64,000 nucleotides of DNA from JAAYHG01 sp012735455 (GTDB lineage: Bacteria; Bacillota; DTU030; DUMP01): positions 123,214-187,213 of the forward strand of contig JBMNIX010000014.1 in assembly GCA_050951365.1 (NCBI GenBank), given 5' to 3'. Of this stretch, positions 33,971-42,053 are shown one piece after another (within the stretch, counting starts at the first letter, position 1; each line of letters opens with the position of its first letter). The translations under genes and the position numbers were made by a program. The notes below the pieces were generated by a model that was not told the origin of the DNA, did not search any database, and saw only the letters and a program-made list of their open reading frames with translations.

Positions 33971-35368
33971 GTGTCCACACGGATTATCGTAATTGGCGGT
34001 GGCCCAGGCGGGTACGTAGCCGCCCTGCGGGCCGCTCAACTGGGAGCAGAGGTAACCCTGGTGGAAAAAAAGGCCCTGGGTGGCACCTGTCTCAATGTAG
34101 GTTGCATCCCCACCAAGGCCCTACTGCACACCGCCGACCTCTTCCGCACCGCTCAAAGAGCTGCAACAATAGGCCTTAAGGTCGAGGGGCTAAGGGTGGA
34201 TTGGCCTACCCTACAGCAACGCCGCGCCAATGTTGTAAGAAGGCTGGTCTCTGGCGTAGACCTGCTCTTAAAACAGGCGGGCTGCCAGGTTATAAACGGT
34301 ACGGCACGTCTTCAAGACAAACGCAGCGTCACAGTAACCCTGGCCGATGGCAGCGAGCAGGTCCTTGCAGCAGACAAGATCATCCTAGCCACTGGTTCAG
34401 AGCCTGTCCGTCTGCCACTCCCTGGTTTCGATCTTCCAGAAGTGATCCTGAGTGACGCCGCCCTAAGCCTAGATAAGGTACCTGAGAGTATGCTCATAAT
34501 GGGAGGCGGCGTGATCGGCGTGGAACTTGCCTCCCTCTATCAGAACCTAGGCACACGGTGCATCATAGTGGAAGTGTTGCCCCAGATCTTGCCTAACCTA
34601 GACAAGGAATTGGCCCAAGCTGTGCACACTCACCTCGCTCGGCTTGGGATAAAGATTCACACCGGGGCCAAGGTAAAAAGCTGCGTCCCTGCCGATCAGG
34701 GCGTAACTGTGGCCGTAACCGCCCAGGAGGGTGAACTCAGTTTCAACGTTAGCTGCGTGTTGGCGGCAGTGGGACGTCGTCCCGCCACGGCCGGGCTAAA
34801 CCTGGAGGCCGCAGGAGTTGCCACCGAACAAGGCCGCATCACCGTGAACGATCAGCTCGAAACCAGTGTGCCGGGCATTTATGCCGTGGGCGATGCCATC
34901 GGCGGCATTATGTTGGCCCATGTAGCCTCTGCCGAAGGCACCGTGGCGGCGGAGAACGCTATGGGCCAAGGGAAGAAGATAGACTACAAGACAGTACCCT
35001 CGTGTATCTACACTCAACCAGAAGCCGCCAGCGTCGGGCTTTCCGAGGAGGAAGCTCTAAAGGCCGGTTACAAAGTAAAGATAGGCCGCTTCCCCTTAGC
35101 TGCCAATGGCAAGGCCTTGATCGAGGGCGATAGGGGTGGTTTTGTCAAGATCGTGGCCAACGAACGCTACAGTGAAGTCCTCGGCGTCCAGATCTTTGGC
35201 CCGAGGGCTACTGACCTTATCTCTGAGGCCGCACTGGCTCTCCGTCTCGAAGCCACCCTCGACGAACTGGCTACTACAATTCATCCCCACCCCTCCATTA
35301 GTGAAGCCATCGCCGAGGCTGCCCTGGCCGCCAACAATATGGCGCTGCATATTCCGCAACGGCGTTAG
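33971..35368 (+). CDS. acoL: dihydrolipoamide dehydrogenase (E3)
   Basis: Flavoprotein (465 aa) that reoxidises dihydrolipoamide on E2 using NAD+. The FAD motif GGGPGGYVAALRA, the redox disulfide in GGTCLNVGCIPTKAL, the NAD motif GGGVIGVELASLY, the second FAD motif VPGIYAVGDAIGG and the C-terminal HPHPSISEA (His-Glu active-site pair) are all present. GTG 33971 is fixed by AAGGAGG upstream; a frame-open extension to 33923 has no such support. It is the last gene of the aco cluster and is followed by a terminator. Confidence 0.95.
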   Translation: MSTRIIVIGGGPGGYVAALRAAQLGAEVTLVEKKALGGTCLNVGCIPTKALLHTADLFRTAQRAATIGLKVEGLRVDWPTLQQRRANVVRRLVSGVDLLLKQAGCQVINGTARLQDKRSVTVTLADGSEQVLAADKIILATGSEPVRLPLPGFDLPEVILSDAALSLDKVPESMLIMGGGVIGVELASLYQNLGTRCIIVEVLPQILPNLDKELAQAVHTHLARLGIKIHTGAKVKSCVPADQGVTVAVTAQEGELSFNVSCVLAAVGRRPATAGLNLEAAGVATEQGRITVNDQLETSVPGIYAVGDAIGGIMLAHVASAEGTVAAENAMGQGKKIDYKTVPSCIYTQPEAASVGLSEEEALKAGYKVKIGRFPLAANGKALIEGDRGGFVKIVANERYSEVLGVQIFGPRATDLISEAALALRLEATLDELATTIHPHPSISEAIAEAALAANNMALHIPQRR

Positions 35369-35399
35369 GGATCGTTTTTTCGCGGCCCGAAAAACGAAG

Positions 35400-35437
35400 A
35401 AGCAGGGTTCTCCGCACAGGGGATCCCTGCTTTCTTA
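35400..35437 (+). terminator. terminator of the aco cluster
   Basis: AAGCAGGG and CCCTGCTT pair around a GC-rich loop and are followed by TCTTACTTTATCTT. It stands between the convergent acoL and FAH-family genes. Confidence 0.75.
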
Positions 35438-35486
35438 CTTTATCTTGCCTATTTTACTTTGTTTTTCTCGCCTTTTAACTTACAGC

Positions 35487-36386
35487 TTAACGCGCCGCTA
35501 CTCCATTGCGCAGTATCCCTAAGCCTTGTATCTCAACCTCCACCGTATCCCCCGGCCGCAGGTAGACAGGAGGTTTGCGGGCAAAGCCGACTCCTGCCGG
35601 AGTGCCGGTGGCAATAATGTCGCCCGGCTCCAGCGTCATGAGGCGGGATAGAAACGAAACCAACTGGGCGATACCAAAGATCAGATTCTTGGTGTTGGAG
35701 GACTGCATGGTCTCTCCATTCAGGCGCAGCTCTACCTTCAAATCTTCTGGATTACCAACCTCGTCTTTCGTAACGAGCCAAGGACCGATTGGTGCAAAGG
35801 TGTCCAGGCACTTGCCCTTCATCCACTGCCCATCCCGCATCTGCAAATCCCGGGCGCTGACATCATTAAAGTTCATATATCCCGCAACGTAGTCCAGGGC
35901 TTTATCTTCCCTTACCCAGGTGGCGCGGCGACCAATCACCACTGCCAACTCCGCCTCGTAATCCACCTTGTCGCTTAAACCGGTGGGCAAAAGAATACTC
36001 TCCTCGGGTCCGATCACAGCGTTTGAATACTTACCGAAAATAACCGGTTCTTTCGGCAGCGGCATATTCGCTTCCTCGGCATGATCGCGATAGTTGAGGC
36101 CAATGCAAATCACTTTGTCCGGCCTCAGGATGGGTGCCAAGAGCCGTACCTCCGACAACGGCCTAGCCACCTCCTCCAGCCAGGCAGCACCCGCTTTGGC
36201 AGCAGCCTCCACTTCCTGAACGTACTCCAATCCTTGTTCTTGCGCCAGGAGTACCTTCATATCCCCGTCGGGCAGTTCCACCCTTTTACCCATAGCTTGC
36301 CAGGCGGCCGTCAGATCAAGAAGCTGATCACCCACGATCACACCTAGTCGGGGTTGGCCCTGGCCTTCGAAGGTTACTAGTCGCAT
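35487..36386 (-). CDS. fumarylacetoacetate hydrolase (FAH) family protein
   Basis: Metal-dependent hydrolase or isomerase (299 aa) of the FAH superfamily. The N-terminal 70 residues are the short cap (MRLVTFEGQGQPRLGVI). The catalytic domain begins at about 85 with VICIGLNYRDHAEEANMPLP. The metal-binding Glu residues lie in VDYEAELAVVIGR, and FNDVSARDLQMRDGQW and GDIIATGTPAGVGFARK are also standard. ATG 36386 has AAAGGAGG 6 bases upstream. Family members act on fumarylpyruvate, acylpyruvates, 2-hydroxyhepta-2,4-diene-1,7-dioate and other 1,3-dioxo acids; the substrate cannot be told. It lies between the terminators of the aco cluster and of pth, so it is probably expressed alone. Confidence 0.85.
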   Translation of the reverse strand: MRLVTFEGQGQPRLGVIVGDQLLDLTAAWQAMGKRVELPDGDMKVLLAQEQGLEYVQEVEAAAKAGAAWLEEVARPLSEVRLLAPILRPDKVICIGLNYRDHAEEANMPLPKEPVIFGKYSNAVIGPEESILLPTGLSDKVDYEAELAVVIGRRATWVREDKALDYVAGYMNFNDVSARDLQMRDGQWMKGKCLDTFAPIGPWLVTKDEVGNPEDLKVELRLNGETMQSSNTKNLIFGIAQLVSFLSRLMTLEPGDIIATGTPAGVGFARKPPVYLRPGDTVEVEIQGLGILRNGVAAR

Positions 36387-36428
36387 CAGCAGCCTCCTTT
36401 TAGCTCTTCGTTCTAAAGACCCCAAAGG

Positions 36429-36464
36429 GGGCCCTTCAGTCCAAGACTGAAAGGGTCCCCTCTT
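36429..36464 (-). terminator. terminator-like hairpin after pth
   Basis: On the minus strand GGGACCCTTTCAGTC and GACTGAAGGGCCCCC pair with one bulge and one mismatch. The T-tail is short. It marks the end of the glmU-prs-ctc-pth block. Confidence 0.6.
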
Positions 36465-36489
36465 CCTAAAACAGCTCAACTTTGTTTAG

Positions 36490-37074
36490 TTAACCAGGTA
36501 TTTCCACTTGAAAACCGTTGTAGCGGTTCATGGCCTCCTCCGTTCCGGCGCTGAGCCAGGTGCGAACGGCGTCTGCGGCCACGGCGATGACCTCATCCAA
36601 GATCTGTCCTTCTGCCGCTGTGAAACTCCCTAGAACCTTGTCAATAACGGATTCGGCGCCAGCCGGGCGACCGATCCCGATACGCAGGCGGACAAATTCA
36701 TGGCTGTCCAGCTCCTCGATGACGGAGAGAAGACCACGGTGTCCACCGTGGCTCCCCTGACGCCGGATACGCAGGCGCCCTAAAGGCAGGTCGAGGTCAT
36801 CGGAGATAACCAAAAGCTCGGAGCTTGGGTCGAGCTTGTACCAGCGAACCAGACCGCCTACAGCCAGACCACTGCGATTCATATAAGTGAGTGGCTTCGC
36901 CAGAAGCACATCTGCACCAGAAACCTGGCCCCGCCCCAGTTCGGCATAGAAACGCGACAACTTAAATGCAATGCCCTCAGAGCGGGCCAAGTAGTCCAAC
37001 ACGAGAAAACCCGCGTTGTGGCGCGTTTCTTCATACTCACGGCCTGGATTACCCAACCCCACCACGAGCTTCAT
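36490..37074 (-). CDS. pth: peptidyl-tRNA hydrolase
   Basis: Recycles peptidyl-tRNA released by stalled ribosomes (194 aa). The motif VGLGNPGREYEETRHNAGF carries the catalytic His and the neighbouring Asn; KPLTYMNRSG, SDDLDLPLG and GSHGGHRGLLS are standard. The length is typical. It is 6 bases after ctc, matching Bacillus ctc-spoVC. In B. subtilis the next gene would be fin or mfd; here the plus-strand insert of 14 kb and the FAH gene come first. Confidence 0.97.
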   Translation of the reverse strand: MKLVVGLGNPGREYEETRHNAGFLVLDYLARSEGIAFKLSRFYAELGRGQVSGADVLLAKPLTYMNRSGLAVGGLVRWYKLDPSSELLVISDDLDLPLGRLRIRRQGSHGGHRGLLSVIEELDSHEFVRLRIGIGRPAGAESVIDKVLGSFTAAEGQILDEVIAVAADAVRTWLSAGTEEAMNRYNGFQVEIPG

Positions 37075-37080
37075 GTGACT

Positions 37081-37707
37081 CTACTCCTCACCAGCACCCT
37101 CGGCAGGGGCCGCAACATCTTCCTGTTCGCCCTCTTCCTCTTCTGCGGACGCGGCGCGGACGGCAAGAATAGTCACAATAACTTCTTCCCCATCGCTGAG
37201 GATCTTAACTCCAGCTGGAATCACCAAGTCGCGGACAAAGAGAACATCACCGATGCCAAGATGACTGATATCTGCTTCAATGTGTTCGGGAAGATCCTGG
37301 GGCAAACACTCTACCTCCACCTCACGCAGCTGGTGCTGCATGACGCCTCCCTCTCGGACACCTACGGGTGTTCCTGAAAGGAGAATTGGTACCACTGTTT
37401 TCAGTTCCTTGGACAGAGAGATACCTTGGAAATCCACGTGGCGCACAGTGCCCCGCACCGGATGGTACTGTACCTCTTTAATCATGGCCGGAAACTCAGC
37501 CTCACCCTCAACCTTAACGGTGACTATGCTGCCTTCCGCATTGGTAGATAAAAGCTTCTCCAGTCGTCCCTGTTCCACGGTAAGGGCCAGGGAGCCGTCC
37601 ACACCCTCACCATAGAGTACCACTGGTACCCAGCCAGCTGCCCGGTCGGCGTGGCTGGCACCGGTGCCCACACGTGTTCGCTTCTTTGCCAGTACTACTT
37701 CTGCCAT
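37081..37707 (-). CDS. rplY: 50S ribosomal protein L25/general stress protein Ctc
   Basis: 5S rRNA-binding ribosomal protein of the long Ctc type (208 aa). The N-terminal L25 domain (about 1-90) has ADRAAGWVPVVLYG and the TL5 C-terminal domain (about 95-185) has VVPILLSGTPVGVREGGVM and LPQDLPEHIEADIS. An acidic tail (EEEEGEQED) ends the protein. It lies between prs and pth, the usual Firmicute order. Confidence 0.95.
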   Translation of the reverse strand: MAEVVLAKKRTRVGTGASHADRAAGWVPVVLYGEGVDGSLALTVEQGRLEKLLSTNAEGSIVTVKVEGEAEFPAMIKEVQYHPVRGTVRHVDFQGISLSKELKTVVPILLSGTPVGVREGGVMQHQLREVEVECLPQDLPEHIEADISHLGIGDVLFVRDLVIPAGVKILSDGEEVIVTILAVRAASAEEEEGEQEDVAAPAEGAGEE

Positions 37708-37740
37708 TTGCTCGCTCTCCTATCTTGATGGTCTCTCACT

Positions 37741-38688
37741 TTACTCAAACAATTTGCTCACTGACATATCCTCATAGATACGAATAATAGCCTCGCCAAA
37801 AATGGGCGCCACAGAAAGCACCTTTATCTTATCAACCCGCTTTTCTGGACCCAATGGTATGGTATTGGTCACTACTACTTCTTTTACCGGGGCTTCCTGA
37901 AGCCTAGAGATGGCAGGGCCAGACAACACAGGGTGAGTACAGCAGACGTACACATCCTTGGCGCCGTAGTCCTTCAGGGCCTTGCTGCCCAGTTGAATGG
38001 TGCCCGCGGTATCAATAAGGTCATCTATCATTATGACTGTACGTCCTTTGATATCGCCTATAACATGCATCACTTCAGCCACGTTAGGCTTAGGCCGACG
38101 TTTGTCAATGATGGCGATAGGTGCGTGGAGTCGCTGGGCCAGATCTCGCGCTCGGGCTACACCACCAATATCGGGCGACACCACGGTAACGTCCTCGAGA
38201 CCCTTCTTCAGGAAGTAATCGGCCAGCAGCGGGCCTGCCAAGAGGTGATCCACTGGAATGTCGAAAAACCCCTGAATCTGGGCGGCATGCAAGTCCATGG
38301 TCAGAACCCTGTCAGCCCCTGCGGTCGCCAAAAGGTTTGCCATGAGCTTTGCGGTGATGGGCTCACGGCCCCGGGCTTTGCGGTCCTGACGGGCGTAACC
38401 GTAATGGGGGATAACTGCCGCAACCTGCCGTGCCGAAGCCCTGCGGAAGGCATCCATGAGAATCAAGAGTTCCATAATATTCTCGTTCACCGGATCAGAT
38501 GTGGGTTGAACCACAAAAACATCGGCACCACGCACGCTTTCATCGATAACAACCTGAATCTCACCGTTGGAAAAGCGGCTGACATGGGCAGCTCCCAGGG
38601 GTACGCCTATGTAAGCTGCGATCTCCCGCGCCAACTCCGGATGCGCGTTACCGGTGAAAACCTTCAGCCGCCGTTGGTCTGGCGCCAC
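37741..38688 (-). CDS. prs: ribose-phosphate pyrophosphokinase (PRPP synthetase)
   Basis: Makes PRPP from ribose-5-phosphate and ATP (315 aa), the shared precursor of purines, pyrimidines, His and Trp. The catalytic loop RQDRKARGREPITAKL, the PRPP motif VIMIDDLIDTAGTI, and the flanking SRFSNGEIQVVI are all present. The GTG start at 38688 has GAGGAGAGGTAG upstream. It is 33 bases after glmU, as in Bacillus. The pyrE and purR proteins encoded in this window both depend on PRPP, as substrate and as signal. Confidence 0.97.
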   Translation of the reverse strand: MAPDQRRLKVFTGNAHPELAREIAAYIGVPLGAAHVSRFSNGEIQVVIDESVRGADVFVVQPTSDPVNENIMELLILMDAFRRASARQVAAVIPHYGYARQDRKARGREPITAKLMANLLATAGADRVLTMDLHAAQIQGFFDIPVDHLLAGPLLADYFLKKGLEDVTVVSPDIGGVARARDLAQRLHAPIAIIDKRRPKPNVAEVMHVIGDIKGRTVIMIDDLIDTAGTIQLGSKALKDYGAKDVYVCCTHPVLSGPAISRLQEAPVKEVVVTNTIPLGPEKRVDKIKVLSVAPIFGEAIIRIYEDMSVSKLFE

Positions 38689-38720
38689 TTCTACCTCTCC
38701 TCCTTGTCCCTTCCCCCAAC

Positions 38721-40124
38721 CTATTCTATGTCACCATCTTGCTTTTCGCAAGCCATCCGCATCTTACGTTTCTTGACCCACCCAGGAATAACCTTTTCTT
38801 CAGCTCTTTCCAAAGCCAAAGACTCCTCTGGCACATCACGACTAATGGTAGAACCCGCACCCGTATAAGCACCTCGTCCAATATGGACAGGCGCCACCAG
38901 GTTGGTATTGCTACCTATGAAGACCTCGTCCTCAATAACAGTCTGGTTCTTTCTAAAACCATCGTAGTTACAGGTGATGGTTCCAGCACCGATGTTTACA
39001 CCCCGACCAATGGTAGCGTCGCCTATATAGGAAAGGTGTGGCACCTTACTCCCAAGGCCGATCTGGGATTTCTTTATTTCAACAAACGTGCCTGCCTTGG
39101 CTTCGGCTGCCAAGACGGTGCCGGGCCTTAAGTAAGCAAAAGGACCTACTGTGGCTCTTGGTCCCACCTCAGCTTCCACCAGCACCGCTTGACACACCTC
39201 AGCGCCGTCGGCTACGGTGCTGTCTTTCATGTCTACATTGGGTCCAATACGACAATTGTTCCCTATTCTGGTTCGTCCTGTGATGATGGTAAAAGGCAAA
39301 ATTACAGTATCATGCCCAATACTTACCCCTGCATCGATAAAGGTCGAGGCTGGATCCATAATGGTTACCCCAGCCAGCATATGCTCGCGCCGAATTCGCT
39401 CGCGTAAGCGCGCTTCGGCAGCAGCTAGTTGGACGCGGTTGTTAATCCCCTGAGTGTCATCCGGTTCAGGCGCTATAAAGGCGGAAACTCGCTCCCTCTG
39501 CTCCCTGAGAATGGTGAGTACATCAGTGAGGTAGTATTCCCCTTGAGCGTTATCAGTACCCACTTTGGTCAGAGCTTGAAAAAGAGGATTCACCTGAAAG
39601 CAGTAGCTGCCGGTGTTTATCTCCCGGATTGTCTTCTCTTGCGGCTTAGCGTCTTTCTCTTCCACAACACGCTCTACCTCACCATAGCTACCCCGGACGA
39701 TACGCCCATACCCGGTAGGGTCAGAGAGTTCAGCTGTAAGCACAGTAGCGGCAGCCTCTTCGCTACGGTGTGTCCTAACCAGGGAAGAAAGCAGGTCGCC
39801 AGTAAGGCAGGGGGTATCACCACACAGGATCAAGACATCCTTGGTATCTTCTTTAATGTAAGGGCGTGCCATAAGAACAGCGTGCCCTGTTCCTAATTGC
39901 TCGTCTTGATAAGCATACACAACCTCGGCCGGAATAACCTCTCGCACGTCTTCCATCTCGCGGTTGATCACCACGATAACATCCTCAGCACCAGCTGCTC
40001 TCGCAGCATCTATCACATAAGCCAAAAGGGGGCGGCCACAAACCTCGTGTAGAACCTTGGGACGGTCAGATTTCATCCGCGTACCCCGCCCTGCGGCCAA
40101 GATAACAGCGGTCAGTTTTTCCAT
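38721..40124 (-). CDS. glmU: bifunctional UDP-N-acetylglucosamine pyrophosphorylase/glucosamine-1-phosphate acetyltransferase
   Basis: Makes UDP-GlcNAc for cell-wall synthesis in two steps (467 aa). The N-terminal uridylyltransferase domain (about 1-230) has VILAAGRGTRMKSDRPKVLH. The C-terminal left-handed beta-helix acetyltransferase domain (about 250-450) has hexapeptide repeats and GAGTITCNYDGFRKNQT, with active-site His and Tyr in the SYIGDATIGRGVNIGAG region. The C-terminus is basic. ATG 40124 has TGAGGTG upstream. It follows spoVG as in Bacillus. Confidence 0.97.
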   Translation of the reverse strand: MEKLTAVILAAGRGTRMKSDRPKVLHEVCGRPLLAYVIDAARAAGAEDVIVVINREMEDVREVIPAEVVYAYQDEQLGTGHAVLMARPYIKEDTKDVLILCGDTPCLTGDLLSSLVRTHRSEEAAATVLTAELSDPTGYGRIVRGSYGEVERVVEEKDAKPQEKTIREINTGSYCFQVNPLFQALTKVGTDNAQGEYYLTDVLTILREQRERVSAFIAPEPDDTQGINNRVQLAAAEARLRERIRREHMLAGVTIMDPASTFIDAGVSIGHDTVILPFTIITGRTRIGNNCRIGPNVDMKDSTVADGAEVCQAVLVEAEVGPRATVGPFAYLRPGTVLAAEAKAGTFVEIKKSQIGLGSKVPHLSYIGDATIGRGVNIGAGTITCNYDGFRKNQTVIEDEVFIGSNTNLVAPVHIGRGAYTGAGSTISRDVPEESLALERAEEKVIPGWVKKRKMRMACEKQDGDIE

Positions 40125-40143
40125 TTACTTCACCTCAGCTAAA

Positions 40144-40163
40144 GAGGAGCTGTTCAGCTCCTC
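40144..40163 (-). other. hairpin between spoVG and glmU
   Basis: GAGGAGCT and AGCTCCTC make a compact stem that overlaps the spoVG stop codon and stands 19 bases before glmU. There is no T-run. It may slow or attenuate read-through into glmU. Confidence 0.5.
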
Positions 40164-40419
40164 AATCTGTTGCTTCCGCATAAGCTCGCAGAATCCGGTC
40201 TTGTACCATGTGGCGGGTGGCCGCATTAATGGGGTGGGCGATGTCCCGAAACTCACCGCTGGCGAGCTTCTTACTGGGCATGGCCACAAACAGCCCATTT
40301 TGCCCTTCCACTACCCGGATGTCATGAACAGCAAAACTATTGTCCAAGGTGATGGAAACATAGGCTTTGAGCTTTCCTTCGCCATTCACACGCCGCACCC
40401 TAACATCTGTGATCTCCAA
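40162..40419 (-). CDS. spoVG: septation/sporulation regulator SpoVG
   Basis: Small nucleic-acid-binding regulator (85 aa). The family sequence starts EITDVRVRRVNGEGKLKAY and continues NGLFVAMPSKK and GEFRDIAHPINAATR. The start is TTG 40419, directly before EITD and behind GGAAGGGTGG. An in-frame ATG at 40458 would add 13 residues not found in the family. In B. subtilis it is induced by sigma-H at the start of sporulation and affects septation and cortex. The usual acidic tail is short here. Confidence 0.93.
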   Translation of the reverse strand: MEITDVRVRRVNGEGKLKAYVSITLDNSFAVHDIRVVEGQNGLFVAMPSKKLASGEFRDIAHPINAATRHMVQDRILRAYAEATD

Positions 40420-40518
40420 GAGACACCACCCTTCCTGCGCATGCTTAAGCTCGTCCATGACCCGTTAACCATTCGCCATACGCAGAAAGAAATCCTCCTT
40501 AATAGTGGCAAAATTTAC

Positions 40519-40896
40519 TTACAGCGCGGCTATGGTTTCAATCTCCACGGCCACTCCCTTGGGAAGTGCGGCAACTTGTATCGCCGAACGCGCCGGATAG
40601 GGTTCGGAGAAGAACTCCGCGTACACCTCGTTCATGGCCGCAAAATCAGCCATGTCTGTAAGAAAAACGGTGGTCTTAAGCACGTTTTGCATTGAGGTAC
40701 CAGCAGCCTCTAGAATGGCGGCTACATTTTTTAGCGCCTGGCGTGTCTGGGCCTTGATGTCCCCTTTGACCAGCTCACCTGTTTCCGGGCACACAGGAAT
40801 CTGCCCGGCGGTAAAAAGAAGGTTACCAATTTGAATGGCCTGGGAATACGGTCCGATTGCTTCTGGAGCCTTGTCAGTTGATATTGCTCGTTTCAC
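40519..40896 (-). CDS. ridA: RidA-family reactive intermediate deaminase
   Basis: Trimeric enamine/imine deaminase (125 aa, YjgF/YER057c/UK114 family) that removes 2-aminoacrylate-type intermediates made by PLP enzymes. The family marks PEAIGPYSQAI, LLFTAGQIPV, KNVAAILEAAG, KTTVFLTDMADFAAMNEVYA and the final PARSAIQVAALPKGVAVEIE, with the catalytic Arg, are present. GTG 40896 has AGGGAGG upstream; TTG 40899 is an alternative. It keeps the Bacillus position (yabJ) near purR, but with ychF between. Confidence 0.95.
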   Translation of the reverse strand: MKRAISTDKAPEAIGPYSQAIQIGNLLFTAGQIPVCPETGELVKGDIKAQTRQALKNVAAILEAAGTSMQNVLKTTVFLTDMADFAAMNEVYAEFFSEPYPARSAIQVAALPKGVAVEIETIAAL

Positions 40897-40959
40897 CAAT
40901 ATACCTCCCTGGTTCAGCTTTAATATGGCTACGGAACCACAAAGGCATGCGCTATGGAC

Positions 40960-42039
40960 CTACACATTGAAGCGGAAGTGGATTACGTCACCATCCTGCA
41001 CCAGGTAGTCACGCCCTTCTAGGCGCAGGCGACCCTGTTCCCTGGCTGCCGCAAAGGATCCGGCCTGCACCAATTCCTGGTAAGAAACCACCTCTGCCCG
41101 GATGAAACCCCGTTCCATGTCACTGTGGATCTTCCCTGCCGCCACCGGCGCCGGTGTCCCCTCGGGTACAGCCCAAGCGCGGACCTCGCGACCGCCAGTA
41201 GTAGTATAAAAGGTTACTAAGCCCAGGAGCCCATAGCTGGCTTTCACCAACCGGGTTAGGCCATCCTCTTCCAGCCCTAATTCCTGTAAGAATAGCACCC
41301 GCTCTTCTGGCGGAAGCTCTCCTAGCTCTGCCTCCAACTTAGCGGAGAGCCAAAGCGCCCCCGCTCCCCGCTGGGCGGCAGCAATGCGCACCTCTTCCCA
41401 GGCAACGCTTGAGTCCCCCTTTAACCCCTCCTCTCCCACATTGGCCACCAAGAGCAATGGTTTAGCTGTAAGGAGTGCCAGATCTGAGCCGGTAGGAACA
41501 TCCTCTTTTTGCGCCCGCTGTCCGGCGGCAAGCTTGGCCTCTAGGCGTCTTAGGGCCAAGAGCTCCTCTTGTGGCTGCCGTTCACCGCTCTTGGCCTGGC
41601 GCTCTACTTTAGCTAGCCGCCGTCCCACCACATCCAGATCCGCTAGGATAAGCTCGGTTTCAATGGTTTCTATATCGCGCAGCGGGCCCAGTTCCCCATC
41701 TACATGGGTAACATTAGGGTCGAAAAAGCAACGCACCACCTCCACCACCGCGTCTACATTGCGCACGTGGCCGAGGAACTGATTCCCCAGCCCCTCGCCC
41801 CGGCTGGCTCCCTTTACAAGTCCAGCTATATCAACAAACTCAATAGCGGCCGGAACCACTTTTTCCGGCTTAATCAGCTCTGCCAGGTGGTTCAACCTAG
41901 CGTCAGGCACATAAACGCGCCCAACATTGGGCGCAATGGTACAGAAGGGGTAGTTCTCGGCCGGAACAGCAGAGCGCGTCAGGACATTGAAAAGGGTGGA
42001 CTTACCTACATTGGGAAGCCCTAAGATACCTACCTGCAC
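40960..42039 (-). CDS. ychF: redox-regulated ATPase/GTPase YchF (OLA1)
   Basis: P-loop NTPase (359 aa) of the Obg-related YchF family. The G1 motif GLPNVGKSTLFN, the switch region NYPFCTIAPNVG, DIAGLVKGASRGEGLGNQFL and the C-terminal TGS domain (about 278-357, with IHSDMERGFIRAEVVSY) are complete. YchF hydrolyses ATP in preference to GTP and acts in ribosome-linked stress responses. GTG 42039 has GGGGTGAGGG upstream. Its presence between purR and ridA differs from the Bacillus order. Length and motifs are normal. Confidence 0.95.
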   Translation of the reverse strand: MQVGILGLPNVGKSTLFNVLTRSAVPAENYPFCTIAPNVGRVYVPDARLNHLAELIKPEKVVPAAIEFVDIAGLVKGASRGEGLGNQFLGHVRNVDAVVEVVRCFFDPNVTHVDGELGPLRDIETIETELILADLDVVGRRLAKVERQAKSGERQPQEELLALRRLEAKLAAGQRAQKEDVPTGSDLALLTAKPLLLVANVGEEGLKGDSSVAWEEVRIAAAQRGAGALWLSAKLEAELGELPPEERVLFLQELGLEEDGLTRLVKASYGLLGLVTFYTTTGGREVRAWAVPEGTPAPVAAGKIHSDMERGFIRAEVVSYQELVQAGSFAAAREQGRLRLEGRDYLVQDGDVIHFRFNV

Positions 42040-42053
42040 GCACCCTCACCCCC

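Noticed and set aside
37933..38868. Long open frame (311 codons) on the plus strand across prs
   Set aside because: It is antisense to prs, whose product is complete and conserved. No ribosome-binding site or family motif was found in the opposite frame.
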